DNA from: Candidatus Epulonipiscium sp.
GTDB taxonomy: Bacteria; Bacillota_A; Clostridia; Lachnospirales; Cellulosilyticaceae
Assembly: GCA_012841565.1 (NCBI GenBank)
Contig: DUUM01000032.1
Coordinates: forward strand, 1-6,330
DNA length: 6,330 bases
Direction of reading: 5' to 3'
In this document: positions 1 through 6,252 of the stretch, one piece after another
How the letters are laid out: each line of letters starts with the position of its first letter
Numbering within the stretch: position 1 is the stretch's first letter
The notes under the pieces: generated by a model
Databases searched by the model: none
What the model was told of the DNA's origin: nothing
What the model saw: the letters and a program-made list of their open reading frames with translations, nothing else
Program-made: the position numbers and the translations under genes

Positions 1-33
1 GGCGAAAAGGAAGTAAAAAATAATAAATACGCT

Positions 34-72
34 AACAGCATTAAGAGGAAATAATCTTAATGCTGTTTTTTT
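34..72 (+). terminator. Rho-independent terminator of an upstream unit
   Basis: A perfect 13-bp inverted repeat (AACAGCATTAAGA at 34-46, TCTTAATGCTGTT at 55-67) encloses the 8-base loop GGAAATAA and runs into an unbroken T tract at 66-72. This is the canonical form of an intrinsic terminator reading left to right. It should end a gene lying before the window; bases 1-23 could hold its last codons (stops at 14-16 or 21-23 in two frames), but too little is present to identify it. The hairpin precedes the promoter of the polymerase operon and so insulates that operon from upstream transcription. Confidence 0.85.
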
Positions 73-85
73 ATGTGGAAATATA

Positions 86-94
86 TGCTATAAT
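86..94 (+). promoter_or_regulatory. Extended -10 promoter of the translesion polymerase operon
   Basis: TGCTATAAT at 86-94 is a perfect TATAAT hexamer with the TG extension one base upstream. At the usual 17-base spacing the -35 position falls in the T run around 66-71 and is poor, which the extended -10 can compensate for. The position just upstream of a LexA-type palindrome and a ribosome binding site makes it the natural promoter for the genes at 129-3173. Confidence 0.7.
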
Positions 95-108
95 AGAACA
101 TATGTTTG
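95..108 (+). promoter_or_regulatory. LexA (DinR) SOS box
   Basis: AGAACATATGTTTG contains the 10-base palindrome AACATATGTT and fits the GAAC-N4-GTTY core of the Bacillus/Clostridia LexA operator; only the outermost bases deviate. It begins immediately after the -10 hexamer, covering the expected transcription start, where bound LexA would block RNA polymerase. A translesion polymerase directly downstream is a classic SOS target, so motif, position and gene content agree. Regulation itself is inferred. Confidence 0.8.
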
Positions 109-115
109 AAAGGAG
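109..115 (+). promoter_or_regulatory. Ribosome binding site that decides the polymerase start
   Basis: AAAGGAG lies 13 bases before the ATG at 129. This is a somewhat long spacing, but it is the only good Shine-Dalgarno match in the leader. Earlier in-frame ATGs at 60 and 102 lie in the terminator and in the SOS box, upstream of this site and of the likely transcript start, so they are rejected as starts. Confidence 0.6.
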
Positions 116-128
116 CGGACAAAACAAT

Positions 129-1586
129 ATGGAACAAAATAGAATATATGTAGCAATTGATTTAAAATCCTTTTATGCTTCTGTAGAGTGTTTAGAACGG
201 GGACTGGATCCCCTCACTACTAATTTAGTAGTAGCAGATGCTAGCCGAACACAAAAGACTATTTGTCTTGCTGTTTCTCCCTCTCTAAAAGCATACGGCA
301 TACCAGGCCGGCCTAGATTATTTGAAGTGGTCAGGAAGATGAAACAAGTGAATGCTAGAAGGATATATAAAGGTCCCCGAACACCCGTTTCTTACATAAC
401 GGCACCCCCACGCATGGAACTTTATATGGACTATAGTACGAGGATTTATAATGTCTATTTAAAATATGTGGCACCAGAAGATATTCATGTTTACTCAATT
501 GATGAGGTCTTTATTGATATTACAAACTACTTTACACTATATAAACTGACGCCATACGAAATAGCTAAGATGATGATTAAAGATGTATTTAAAACCACAG
601 GCGTCACTGCCACAGTTGGAATCGGAACTAATTTATATCTTGCTAAAGTTGCAATGGACATTCATGCAAAAAATATAAAACCAGATAAAGATGGTGGGCG
701 TATTGTAGAATTAGATGAAATGGCCTACCGGAAATCCCTATGGACCCACCATCCCATTACTGATTTCTGGAGAGTTGGCACAGGTTATGCTGCCAAGTTA
801 GAGGCCAATGGAATATATACCATGGGTGATATTGCAAGATGTTCTATTGGCAAAGCAAATGAATATTATAATGAAGATTTACTCTATAAGCTATTTGGTA
901 TTAATGCAGAACTACTGATTGATCATGCATGGGGCTGGGAACCCTGTACAATGGCAGATATAAAGTCATACAAGCCAAAGTCAAATAGCATAGGTTCAGG
1001 GCAAGTTCTTCATGAACCATATACCTTTGAAAAAGCAAAATTAATCGTAAAAGAAATGACAGATCTTCTCGTTTTAGATTTAGTAACTAAGCGCTTAGTA
1101 ACCAATCAGATGGTTTTAACAATAGGCTATGATATTGAAAACCTTAACAATGATGGGAACAGGAAACCTTATCATGGTGAGATAAGCATAGACAGCTATG
1201 GGAGGAAGATTCCAAAACAGGCCCATGGCACGACAAATTTAAGCCAGCAGACATCATCTACAAGGCTTATTATGGACGCAGTAATAGCGTTATTTGATCG
1301 TATTGTAGATGAAAACTTATTAATTAGAAGGGTTACCATTACAGCCAATAATGTCATTTTGGAAGATAGGATTGTTAAAGATTCTTATGAACAGCTAGAT
1401 CTGTTTTTGGATTTAAAAGCTGCTAAAGAAAAAGAAGAAGCATTAGAAAGAGAGAGAAAGCTACAAGAGTCGGTTATTCAGTTAAAGAAGAAATATGGCA
1501 AGAATGCTATTTTAAAAGGAATGAATTTTGAAGAAGGAGCGACAACTATTTCTCGTAACAAGCAGATTGGAGGACATAAGGCGTGA
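129..1586 (+). CDS. Y-family translesion DNA polymerase, UmuC/UvrX/YqjW-like
   Basis: This is a 485-residue error-prone DNA polymerase of the Y family, which inserts nucleotides opposite damaged template bases. The N-terminal palm motif DLKSFYASVE carries the first catalytic Asp (D11). YSIDEVFID at 122-130 supplies the second metal-binding pair (D125, E126). GIGTNLYLAK at 164-173 is the conserved Y-family segment before the helix-hairpin-helix thumb (about 209-240), and a little-finger domain follows. QLDLF at 422-426 matches the beta sliding-clamp binding pentapeptide, and a charged helical tail (about 430-460) ends in a Gly/Lys-rich stretch. The ATG at 129 was chosen because the longer reading frame starts inside the upstream terminator. 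The gene is first in an operon behind an SOS box and its stop overlaps the next start. Length and neighbour fit the Firmicutes UvrX/YqjW branch better than the shorter DinB (Pol IV). No key residue is missing. Confidence 0.93.
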   Translation: MEQNRIYVAIDLKSFYASVECLERGLDPLTTNLVVADASRTQKTICLAVSPSLKAYGIPGRPRLFEVVRKMKQVNARRIYKGPRTPVSYITAPPRMELYMDYSTRIYNVYLKYVAPEDIHVYSIDEVFIDITNYFTLYKLTPYEIAKMMIKDVFKTTGVTATVGIGTNLYLAKVAMDIHAKNIKPDKDGGRIVELDEMAYRKSLWTHHPITDFWRVGTGYAAKLEANGIYTMGDIARCSIGKANEYYNEDLLYKLFGINAELLIDHAWGWEPCTMADIKSYKPKSNSIGSGQVLHEPYTFEKAKLIVKEMTDLLVLDLVTKRLVTNQMVLTIGYDIENLNNDGNRKPYHGEISIDSYGRKIPKQAHGTTNLSQQTSSTRLIMDAVIALFDRIVDENLLIRRVTITANNVILEDRIVKDSYEQLDLFLDLKAAKEKEEALERERKLQESVIQLKKKYGKNAILKGMNFEEGATTISRNKQIGGHKA

Positions 1587-2011
1587 ATAATCCATATGAA
1601 GATATTATAAACTTACCCCATCATAAGTCAAGTAAACACCCTCATATGCCTAGGCATAGCCGTGCTGCACAGTTCTCTCCTTTTGCAGCTCTAACTGGGC
1701 ATGGTGATGCTGTTCGTGAGGTGGCTCGTGTAACAGATAAAAAAGTAGAACTAGATGACGATATAAAGATAGATTTAAATAAAAGGTTACATATTATACA
1801 AGAATATATAGATAAAAAGCCAGAAGTTTCAATTATATACTTTCAAGAAGATCATTTAAAAGAGGGTGGTAGCTATGTAATAGCTAGTGGCTATGTAAAA
1901 AAGATAGATGAATATGAAGGGTTAGTCGTGATGGGGGATGGGAGAAAAGTATTAATTAGTGATATGATTGAAATTGACTGCGCGTTATTTGCTAGCTTAA
2001 GATATGATTAA
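1583..2011 (+). CDS. YolD-like protein, partner of the Y-family polymerase
   Basis: This 142-residue cytosolic protein of the YolD-like family has the signature segment HSRAAQFSPFAALTGH at about 25-40, then a charged helical region (about 50-78) and a beta-rich C-terminal half with a GYVKKIDEYEG turn. The start is GTG at 1583, overlapping the polymerase stop by four bases (GTGA). A TGGAGGA ribosome binding site at 1568-1574 sits 8 bases upstream, so the two genes are translationally coupled. YolD family genes are recurrently found beside UvrX/YqjW-type polymerases in Firmicutes and have been proposed as a functional counterpart of UmuD. No biochemical role is visible from the sequence, and no serine-lysine self-cleavage site of UmuD type is recognisable. 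It should be induced with the polymerase from the same SOS promoter. Confidence 0.88.
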   Translation: MNNPYEDIINLPHHKSSKHPHMPRHSRAAQFSPFAALTGHGDAVREVARVTDKKVELDDDIKIDLNKRLHIIQEYIDKKPEVSIIYFQEDHLKEGGSYVIASGYVKKIDEYEGLVVMGDGRKVLISDMIEIDCALFASLRYD

Positions 2012-2038
2012 TAAGGTGTTTTATAAATATAAAATCAA

Positions 2039-2045
2039 GAAGGGA
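2039..2045 (+). promoter_or_regulatory. Ribosome binding site that decides the lipoprotein start
   Basis: GAAGGGA lies 6 bases before the ATG at 2052. The in-frame ATG at 2004 overlaps the end of the YolD-like gene, has no comparable site, and would add 16 residues in front of the signal peptide. The start at 2052 is therefore preferred. Confidence 0.65.
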
Positions 2046-2051
2046 TTAACA

Positions 2052-3173
2052 ATGACTAATATTAAGGATTTATTTAAACACATATTAAGTAAGCAATTCA
2101 TCATTTTAACGGTTATAGTTGCATCATTATTAGGCGTTACAGGATGCAGTTCGCCTACTATGGCCACCATAGAGGAGGTTGTAGAAGAAAAAGAAAACAA
2201 GCCCGAAACTGAGCCAGCCAAGGACTTAGCAAATGAATTAGAAGATGACTTAGAAAATAAATTAGAAAACGAACCAGATGAGGAAGATGTGCTGCAAAGT
2301 GACCCCTTTGAAGGATACAGACTGATTGAAGTAGATGGTGGCAATCAATCCGGGCATAGAGAAGCTAATGTTGTGGTTAACATTGGATTTGGAGACAGAG
2401 AATATTATGGCTATACCAATGAATACGGCCAATTAGTTAAAGTAACGGCCCAAGAAATCATCCTACAAGATGATAAGACTGAGCCAGTCCTTGCCAGTGG
2501 ACGATATTATTCAGATGAAGCAAAAGTGCCAGGTGTTGAAAGCCCAAATCTAGATGAGGGGCATGTGATAGCAGATTCCCTAGGAGGCGTTTCAAATGCT
2601 TATAATATAACCCCGCAAAACAGTACACTAAATAGACATGGTGATCAAGCATATATGGAAAAAACCATTAGAAGCGCTGGTGGCTGCACAGATTTTACTG
2701 CGGTCATCACCTACCCAAATACCACCACACATATACCAAGCCATTATAGTTATACATATACCATTAACGGAAATGAGATTAATGATGAGTTTGATAATGT
2801 CAATCCAGATGAAGTCAATGATGAAATGGGCCTAACGTCGCCAATTGAAAAAGAAAAAGTGACGGCACTAAGTACTGGGATAGAAATTACAAAACTTGAT
2901 AAAAAAGCGGAGTATATTATTATAAAAAATTCAAATCCTAGCCCGGTTGACCTTACAGGCTGGAAGATACTATCTGTTCGGGGAAACCAGTCCTTTAGAT
3001 TTCCAGCATTTAATTTGGAACCCAATGTTTCTGTTAAGGTTGGTGATTCACAGAAGAATCCAGATGTAGATTTTCACTGGTTAGATGGTAATGGCACATG
3101 GAATAACAGCAAAAGTGATCCGGCGGAGTTGTATAATCAAGAGAGTGAACTGGTCGATCGGTATAACGATTAG
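2052..3173 (+). CDS. Surface lipoprotein with DNA/RNA non-specific endonuclease-like and lamin-tail domains
   Basis: This 373-residue exported protein has a hydrophobic signal segment (about 16-29) ending in the lipobox VTGC, so Cys32 would be lipidated and the protein anchored outside the membrane. A very acidic Glu/Asp-rich linker follows (about 41-85). Residues 90-240 resemble DNA/RNA non-specific endonucleases of the beta-beta-alpha-metal fold: DEGHVIADSLGG (168-179) corresponds to the DRGH-type catalytic motif with His171, and NITPQNSTLNR (185-195) matches the conserved metal-binding Asn segment. A second acidic linker (about 241-270) leads to a lamin-tail domain (about 275-372), recognised by the order AEYIIIKN, DLTGW, a FPAF strand, an acceptor-like LDGNGTWNN turn and a final LVDRY. 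The gene starts 40 bases after the YolD-like stop with no terminator between, so it is probably the third gene of the SOS operon. Likely roles are degrading or scavenging extracellular nucleic acid. Glu replaces the usual Arg of DRGH, so activity needs testing. Confidence 0.82.
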   Translation: MTNIKDLFKHILSKQFIILTVIVASLLGVTGCSSPTMATIEEVVEEKENKPETEPAKDLANELEDDLENKLENEPDEEDVLQSDPFEGYRLIEVDGGNQSGHREANVVVNIGFGDREYYGYTNEYGQLVKVTAQEIILQDDKTEPVLASGRYYSDEAKVPGVESPNLDEGHVIADSLGGVSNAYNITPQNSTLNRHGDQAYMEKTIRSAGGCTDFTAVITYPNTTTHIPSHYSYTYTINGNEINDEFDNVNPDEVNDEMGLTSPIEKEKVTALSTGIEITKLDKKAEYIIIKNSNPSPVDLTGWKILSVRGNQSFRFPAFNLEPNVSVKVGDSQKNPDVDFHWLDGNGTWNNSKSDPAELYNQESELVDRYND

Positions 3174-3219
3174 GATTAAGAGACCAAAGTTAGAACACTA
3201 TATGGAGAAGTTTTGTAGA

Positions 3220-3259
3220 AGCGCCGCCAGGGATTCGGGACCCTAGTGGCGCTATATTT
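3220..3259 (+). terminator. Terminator hairpin at the end of the SOS operon
   Basis: AGCGCCGCCAGGG (3220-3232) pairs with CCCTAGTGGCGCT (3241-3253) around the 8-base loop ATTCGGGA. All pairs are Watson-Crick except one G-T wobble and one C-A mismatch. ATATTT follows, a short, imperfect T tract. It lies 46 bases after the nuclease stop, as expected for the operon's intrinsic terminator. The T tract seems to have been interrupted at 3260 by the intron-like sequence described next. Confidence 0.65.
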
Positions 3260-3308
3260 GTGCGCCAAGCATGGGCAGGAACTAATCGGTGAAAGCCCAT
3301 ATGAGGTT
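3260..3308 (+). mobile_element. 5' remnant of a group IIC intron (probable)
   Basis: The stretch begins GTGCGCC, the consensus start of bacterial group II introns. It continues with GCATGGGC (3269-3276) and GGTGAAAGCCC (3288-3297), in the order and spacing of the start of domain I in group IIC introns, whose 5' ends read roughly GTGYGCC..GCATGGGY...GGTGARAGYCC. GGGC at 3273-3276 can pair with GCCC at 3294-3297. Group IIC introns are known to insert just downstream of intrinsic terminator hairpins, which is exactly where this sits. After about 3308 the resemblance stops. No domain V, reverse transcriptase or 3' end is seen in the window, so only a truncated, inactive piece remains. The assignment rests on remembered consensus, not a covariance search. 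Confidence 0.5.
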
Positions 3309-3406
3309 AATTACAATATATAAATGATTCAGGTGGGCATAGACCCTCAAAATTATATAAGTTTAATCCAAGCAATAACATTGAATAAATAAAGGAGTGT
3401 GTTGTT

Positions 3407-3484
3407 ATGTTAGGTTTTAGATTTGCGAAATTCCAACCCAATCAATATGTTTTGAGGTACAAGAATGGAAATATTGTATGTTAG
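3407..3484 (+). pseudogene. N-terminal fragment of an SPFH-domain (slipin/flotillin-like) gene
   Basis: ATG at 3407 has an excellent ribosome binding site (AAAGGAG at 3391-3397, 9-base spacing). It opens a 25-codon frame whose product starts MLGFRFAKFQPNQYVLRYKN and continues GNIV before Cys and a TAG stop. The N-terminus resembles that of bacterial SPFH-domain proteins, which typically read FxKFxPxxYVxxYKxGKIVREGAG at this point. The match ends where REGAG would begin, so the rest of the gene seems deleted. From the junction, another frame (3478-3540) reads MLVEMAQCYNVIKKLNKHSE and stops; this may be the far end of the deleted gene or of another gene, or may be chance. Family assignment from about 24 residues is tentative. 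SPFH proteins normally form membrane-associated scaffolds, but this fragment cannot. Confidence 0.5.
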
Positions 3485-3551
3485 TAGAAATGGCTCAGTG
3501 CTACAATGTAATTAAAAAGCTTAATAAGCATAGTGAATAATTATTAAAAAT

Positions 3552-3579
3552 TTGTAAATAATTAATACTTAGCTATTAT
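3552..3579 (+). promoter_or_regulatory. Possible promoter for the amidohydrolase
   Basis: TTGTAA (3552-3557) and TATTAT (3574-3579) are separated by 16 bases and lie about 36 bases before the amidohydrolase start, in AT-rich DNA. Two mismatches in the -35 and one in the -10 make this plausible but weak; such matches occur by chance in AT-rich sequence. Confidence 0.3.
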
Positions 3580-3615
3580 TTAGAATAGGGCAATCGATTT
3601 ATAAAGGAGAATTCT

Positions 3616-4787
3616 ATGTTATTAATTAAAAACGCAAGAATACTAACAATGGCAGGAGTAGATTATGACCATGGGATATTTTAATAAAAGGGGGGAAAAT
3701 CGTAAAAATAGATAATAACATCAGCATAACCAAGAATATTACTGAAATAATTGATGCACGCAACTGTTTAGTGATGCCAGGGATTATTGAAGCTCATTGT
3801 CATATTGGCATTATAGAGGAAAAGAAAGGTTCAGAGGGTGATGATTGTAATGAAATGACTGAACCGATTACACCCTACATTAGGGCACTAGATGCCATTA
3901 ATCCTATGGATTCAACTTTTCATAAAGCGCTAAGTGCGGGGATTACAGGCGTAATGGTCGGGCCAGGAAGTTCAAATATAGTAGGGGGGCAGTTTGTTTT
4001 TATCAAAACACATGGGAGAGTAATTGATAATATGGTTGTTCTTGAGCCTGCTGCCATGAAAGTTGCCTTTGGAGAGAACCCAAAAAACACTTATAATAAC
4101 GCAAACAAGATGCCAACGACGCGTATGTCCATGGCTGCACTTTTGAGAGAAGAATTATTTGAAGCTAAAAAATATATTAGAAATAAGAAGGATTCTGAGC
4201 ATTCTGGTGAAAGGTTTAATGAAGAATTCAGGAAAGAATGTTGGTTACCTGTATTTGCTAAAAAGCTTCCTTTAAAAGTACATGCTCACAGAGCAGATGA
4301 TATTTTAACAGCAATTCGTATAGCCAAAGAATTCGATTTAAAAATAACAATTGACCATTGTACAGAAGGACACTTAATTGCAAAAGAAATAAAGGAATCA
4401 AAATTCCCAGTAATTATTGGCCCAACATTATCATCAAGAAACAAAATAGAAACTCAGAACTGTGATTTTAAAACAGCAGGTATACTACACAAGGAAGGTA
4501 TAAAGGTAGCCATAACAACTGATCATCCAGTTACTAGAATACAAGATTTAGCTATTTGTGCTGGATTTGCAGCCAAAGAAGGATTGGGTATTGAGGAGGG
4601 GCTTAGGGCCATTACTATAAATGCAGCTGAAATATGTAATGTTTCTCATAGGGTAGGAAGTATTGAAGTAGGAAAAGATGCTGATATTGCAATTTTTGAT
4701 GGAAACCCCATGGAGGTATTTACAAAAACCTTATATTCTATAATTGATGGTGAAATTGTCTATAGGTTAGAAGATATAAAATCTTAA
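3616..4787 (+). pseudogene. Amidohydrolase (imidazolonepropionase-like), frameshifted near codon 20
   Basis: This is a metal-dependent hydrolase of the amidohydrolase superfamily, related to imidazolonepropionase-type enzymes; the substrate cannot be told. ATG at 3616, with AAAGGAG at 3603-3609, encodes MLLIKNARILTMAGVDYDHG and then hits TAA at 3682-3684. Restoring one G in the GGG at 3673-3675 continues it as DILIKGGKIVKI and gives a protein of about 390 residues, the usual family length. In that numbering, HCH at 61-63 is the first metal-binding motif, followed by SAGITGVMVGPGSSNIVGGQ, a KVAFGENPK segment, HAHRADD from 223, DHCTEGH with His248, and TTDHP with Asp303, so the catalytic set is intact. 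The remaining open frame could start at GTG 3771 but has no ribosome binding site and lacks the N-terminal beta-sandwich strands. Either the gene is recently inactivated or the base is a sequencing error. It is transcribed apart from the SOS operon. Confidence 0.75.
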
Positions 4788-4831
4788 GTCATACCATAAT
4801 AGACTAATTTTAATTTTTCGATCTTATGGAT

Positions 4832-4875
4832 AAAGTGGTAACAAATGCAGTTTAATGCTGCTTTGTTGCCACTTT
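4832..4875 (+). terminator. Hairpin after the amidohydrolase, probable terminator
   Basis: AAAGTGGTAACAAATGCAG (4832-4850) pairs with CTGCTTTGTTGCCACTTT (4858-4875) across a 7-base loop. The stem is about 18 bp with one T-G wobble and one bulged T. It lies 45 bases after the amidohydrolase stop. The right arm ends in TTT, but the following AATAAAAAT is A-rich, so a proper U tract is lacking on the + strand, and none is present on the other strand. It may still terminate or stabilise the transcript's 3' end. Confidence 0.5.
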
Positions 4876-4884
4876 AATAAAAAT

Positions 4885-4940
4885 ATTGATAGATTAGTTG
4901 TTTTGTTATTATTGTTATTGTTTTGGTTATTTTTATTGGG
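4885..4940. repeat. T/G-rich low-complexity tract
   Basis: On the + strand this stretch is almost only T, G and A, with no C, and with repeated TTGTT/TTATT units. It lies between the hairpin and the ferritin-like gene. It resembles no coding sequence; apparent reading frames on the other strand are Asn/Lys/Ile-rich products of composition. It may simply be an unstructured AT-rich leader or part of a promoter region. Confidence 0.4.
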
Positions 4941-5004
4941 TGAATGATATTTATTAGTTTGGGAGATAATACAAATATAATAAACGATAGAAGGAGAAAT
5001 ATTA

Positions 5005-6252
5005 ATGAACCCATTTGAACAAAAACCAATGAAGATGAATGATGGAATAATGGATTGGGCAACCATTTATCCCAAGCCATATTGTAAGCGAACAGTGGAT
5101 CCATATACTAGGCTCCGCGTTATATTAATGAATGGAATTGAAGTGGGGTCTACAACTTTTAAGCATCAGTTCCACCGTAGTTGCACAAATAATGATTTAA
5201 GGCGGGAACTAGCCCTGAGCCGTCGCATAGAACAGCAGCAGCAAAAGTGCATTGACTGGCTATCACCGATTGATGAGACGCAACTGGAAGTAACTATAGG
5301 TTATGAACATCTCGCCGTTGATCTGACAGCATGGCTAGCGCAAAATGAGCCAAATCCTTATGTCAAACAAGCCCTAGATTTTGCTCTTCTAGAAGATTTT
5401 GATCACTTGTATCGTTATGCTAACTTACTCGAACTAGATACACAGATTCCAGCTCAGGATATCGTAAAAGGCTATGTAGATATTACACCAGGTCGGCCAA
5501 CCATAGCAGAACACCGATATCCTTTTGATGACGTTAAGAATCCCGTAGATTTTGCAACGGCAGATATACAAACTAAGCTTAACACCCTCATTATTACTAT
5601 GGCGGAACAACAGACCATGAATTTCTATATGAATGTTGGTAGCATGTACTATAACGACATAGGACGTCAACTTTACCAGGAGATCGGCATGATAGAAGAA
5701 CAGCATGTGAGTCATTACGGTTCTTTAATTGATCCTAAATCTACCTGGTTAGAGAAAATGCTTCTGCATGAGTATATGGAATGCTATCTTTACTACTCTT
5801 TCTATGAGGATGAGGCAGATCCTAATATTAAGTCTATTTGGGAGATGCATTTAGAACAGGAGATTGCCCACTTACACAAGGCAGCCCAACTACTATCTCA
5901 GTATGAAAACAAACAGTGGGAACAGGTGATACCAGGAGGAAAATTCCCTAAACTGTTACACTTTCACGATACAAAGGATTATGTACGCCAAGTGTTAGGG
6001 GAACAAGTTCTGTTAACGGCTAACAAAGAAGGTTATGTAAATATTCAAGATCTACCTAAGGATCATGATTATTTCTTCTATCAAGATCGTCTGAATCATA
6101 ATGTTAGTGCAGTCCCTAGTCATGGGGTTATTGAGAAGCATCAAAAATTATTCAATACTGACTATCGTGGTGAGTCTAAACAAAATCCCGTTGAAGCACT
6201 TAGAGATAGAACCGTGGATAATACGAGCATAGGACGGATACCACAAGTATAA
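5005..6252 (+). CDS. Ferritin-like domain protein of unknown function
   Basis: This 415-residue soluble protein has no signal peptide or membrane segment. ATG at 5005 follows AAGGAG (4991-4996) at 8 bases. Residues 190-300 look like a four-helix ferritin-like bundle with four carboxylate sites: MAEQQ (E201), MIEEQHVSHY (E231/E232, H234), HEYMECYLYY (E256/E259) and LEQEIAHLHK (E286, H289). Two of these give the paired ExxH spacing of di-iron or di-manganese proteins. An earlier helical pair, GYEHLAVDLTAW (E101, H102) and LLEDFDHLYRYA (E130/D131, H134), looks like a partial extra copy of the motif. The N-terminal 90 residues contain a charged Gln-rich helix (about 64-82), and the C-terminal third (from about 305) is not recognised. 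Such folds serve in iron storage, peroxide handling or oxidation; which applies here cannot be told. It appears to be a single-gene unit. Confidence 0.7.
   Translation: MNPFEQKPMKMNDGIMDWATIYPKPYCKRTVDPYTRLRVILMNGIEVGSTTFKHQFHRSCTNNDLRRELALSRRIEQQQQKCIDWLSPIDETQLEVTIGYEHLAVDLTAWLAQNEPNPYVKQALDFALLEDFDHLYRYANLLELDTQIPAQDIVKGYVDITPGRPTIAEHRYPFDDVKNPVDFATADIQTKLNTLIITMAEQQTMNFYMNVGSMYYNDIGRQLYQEIGMIEEQHVSHYGSLIDPKSTWLEKMLLHEYMECYLYYSFYEDEADPNIKSIWEMHLEQEIAHLHKAAQLLSQYENKQWEQVIPGGKFPKLLHFHDTKDYVRQVLGEQVLLTANKEGYVNIQDLPKDHDYFFYQDRLNHNVSAVPSHGVIEKHQKLFNTDYRGESKQNPVEALRDRTVDNTSIGRIPQV

Noticed and set aside
1..23. C-terminal codons of an upstream gene
   Set aside because: Two frames end in stops at 14-16 and 21-23, with too few residues to tell which, if either, is real.
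60..128. 23-residue N-terminal extension of the polymerase frame from ATG 60
   Set aside because: It begins inside the upstream terminator and runs through the promoter and SOS box; the palm domain begins normally after the ATG at 129, which has the only good ribosome binding site.
378..391. Second SOS-box-like sequence CGAACACCCGTTTC inside the polymerase gene
   Set aside because: It keeps GAAC-N4-GTTT but encodes the protein segment PRTPVS in frame and has no promoter nearby, so it is probably coincidental.
2004..2051. Lipoprotein start at ATG 2004, overlapping the YolD-like gene
   Set aside because: There is no ribosome binding site, and it would add 16 residues before the signal segment; ATG 2052 has GAAGGGA at 6 bases.
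2021..2344. Minus-strand frame of 107 codons opposite the lipoprotein
   Set aside because: It is Ser-rich because it mirrors the acidic linker codons of the real gene; no ribosome binding site or family resemblance.
3195..3208. GAACACTATATGG as a possible LexA box
   Set aside because: Only the left half-site is present; there is no GTTC-type right half at the required four-base spacing.
4936..4981. Promoter hexamers TTGGGT with GATAAT or TATAAT before the ferritin-like gene
   Set aside because: The spacing to GATAAT is 23 bases and longer to TATAAT, outside the working range; only an isolated TATAAT at 4976-4981 remains, too common in AT-rich DNA to call.
4824..5104. Minus-strand frames of 76-80 codons over the T/G-rich tract
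   Set aside because: They are Asn/Lys/Ile-rich low-complexity translations of the tract, without start signals, and overlap the start of the ferritin-like gene.
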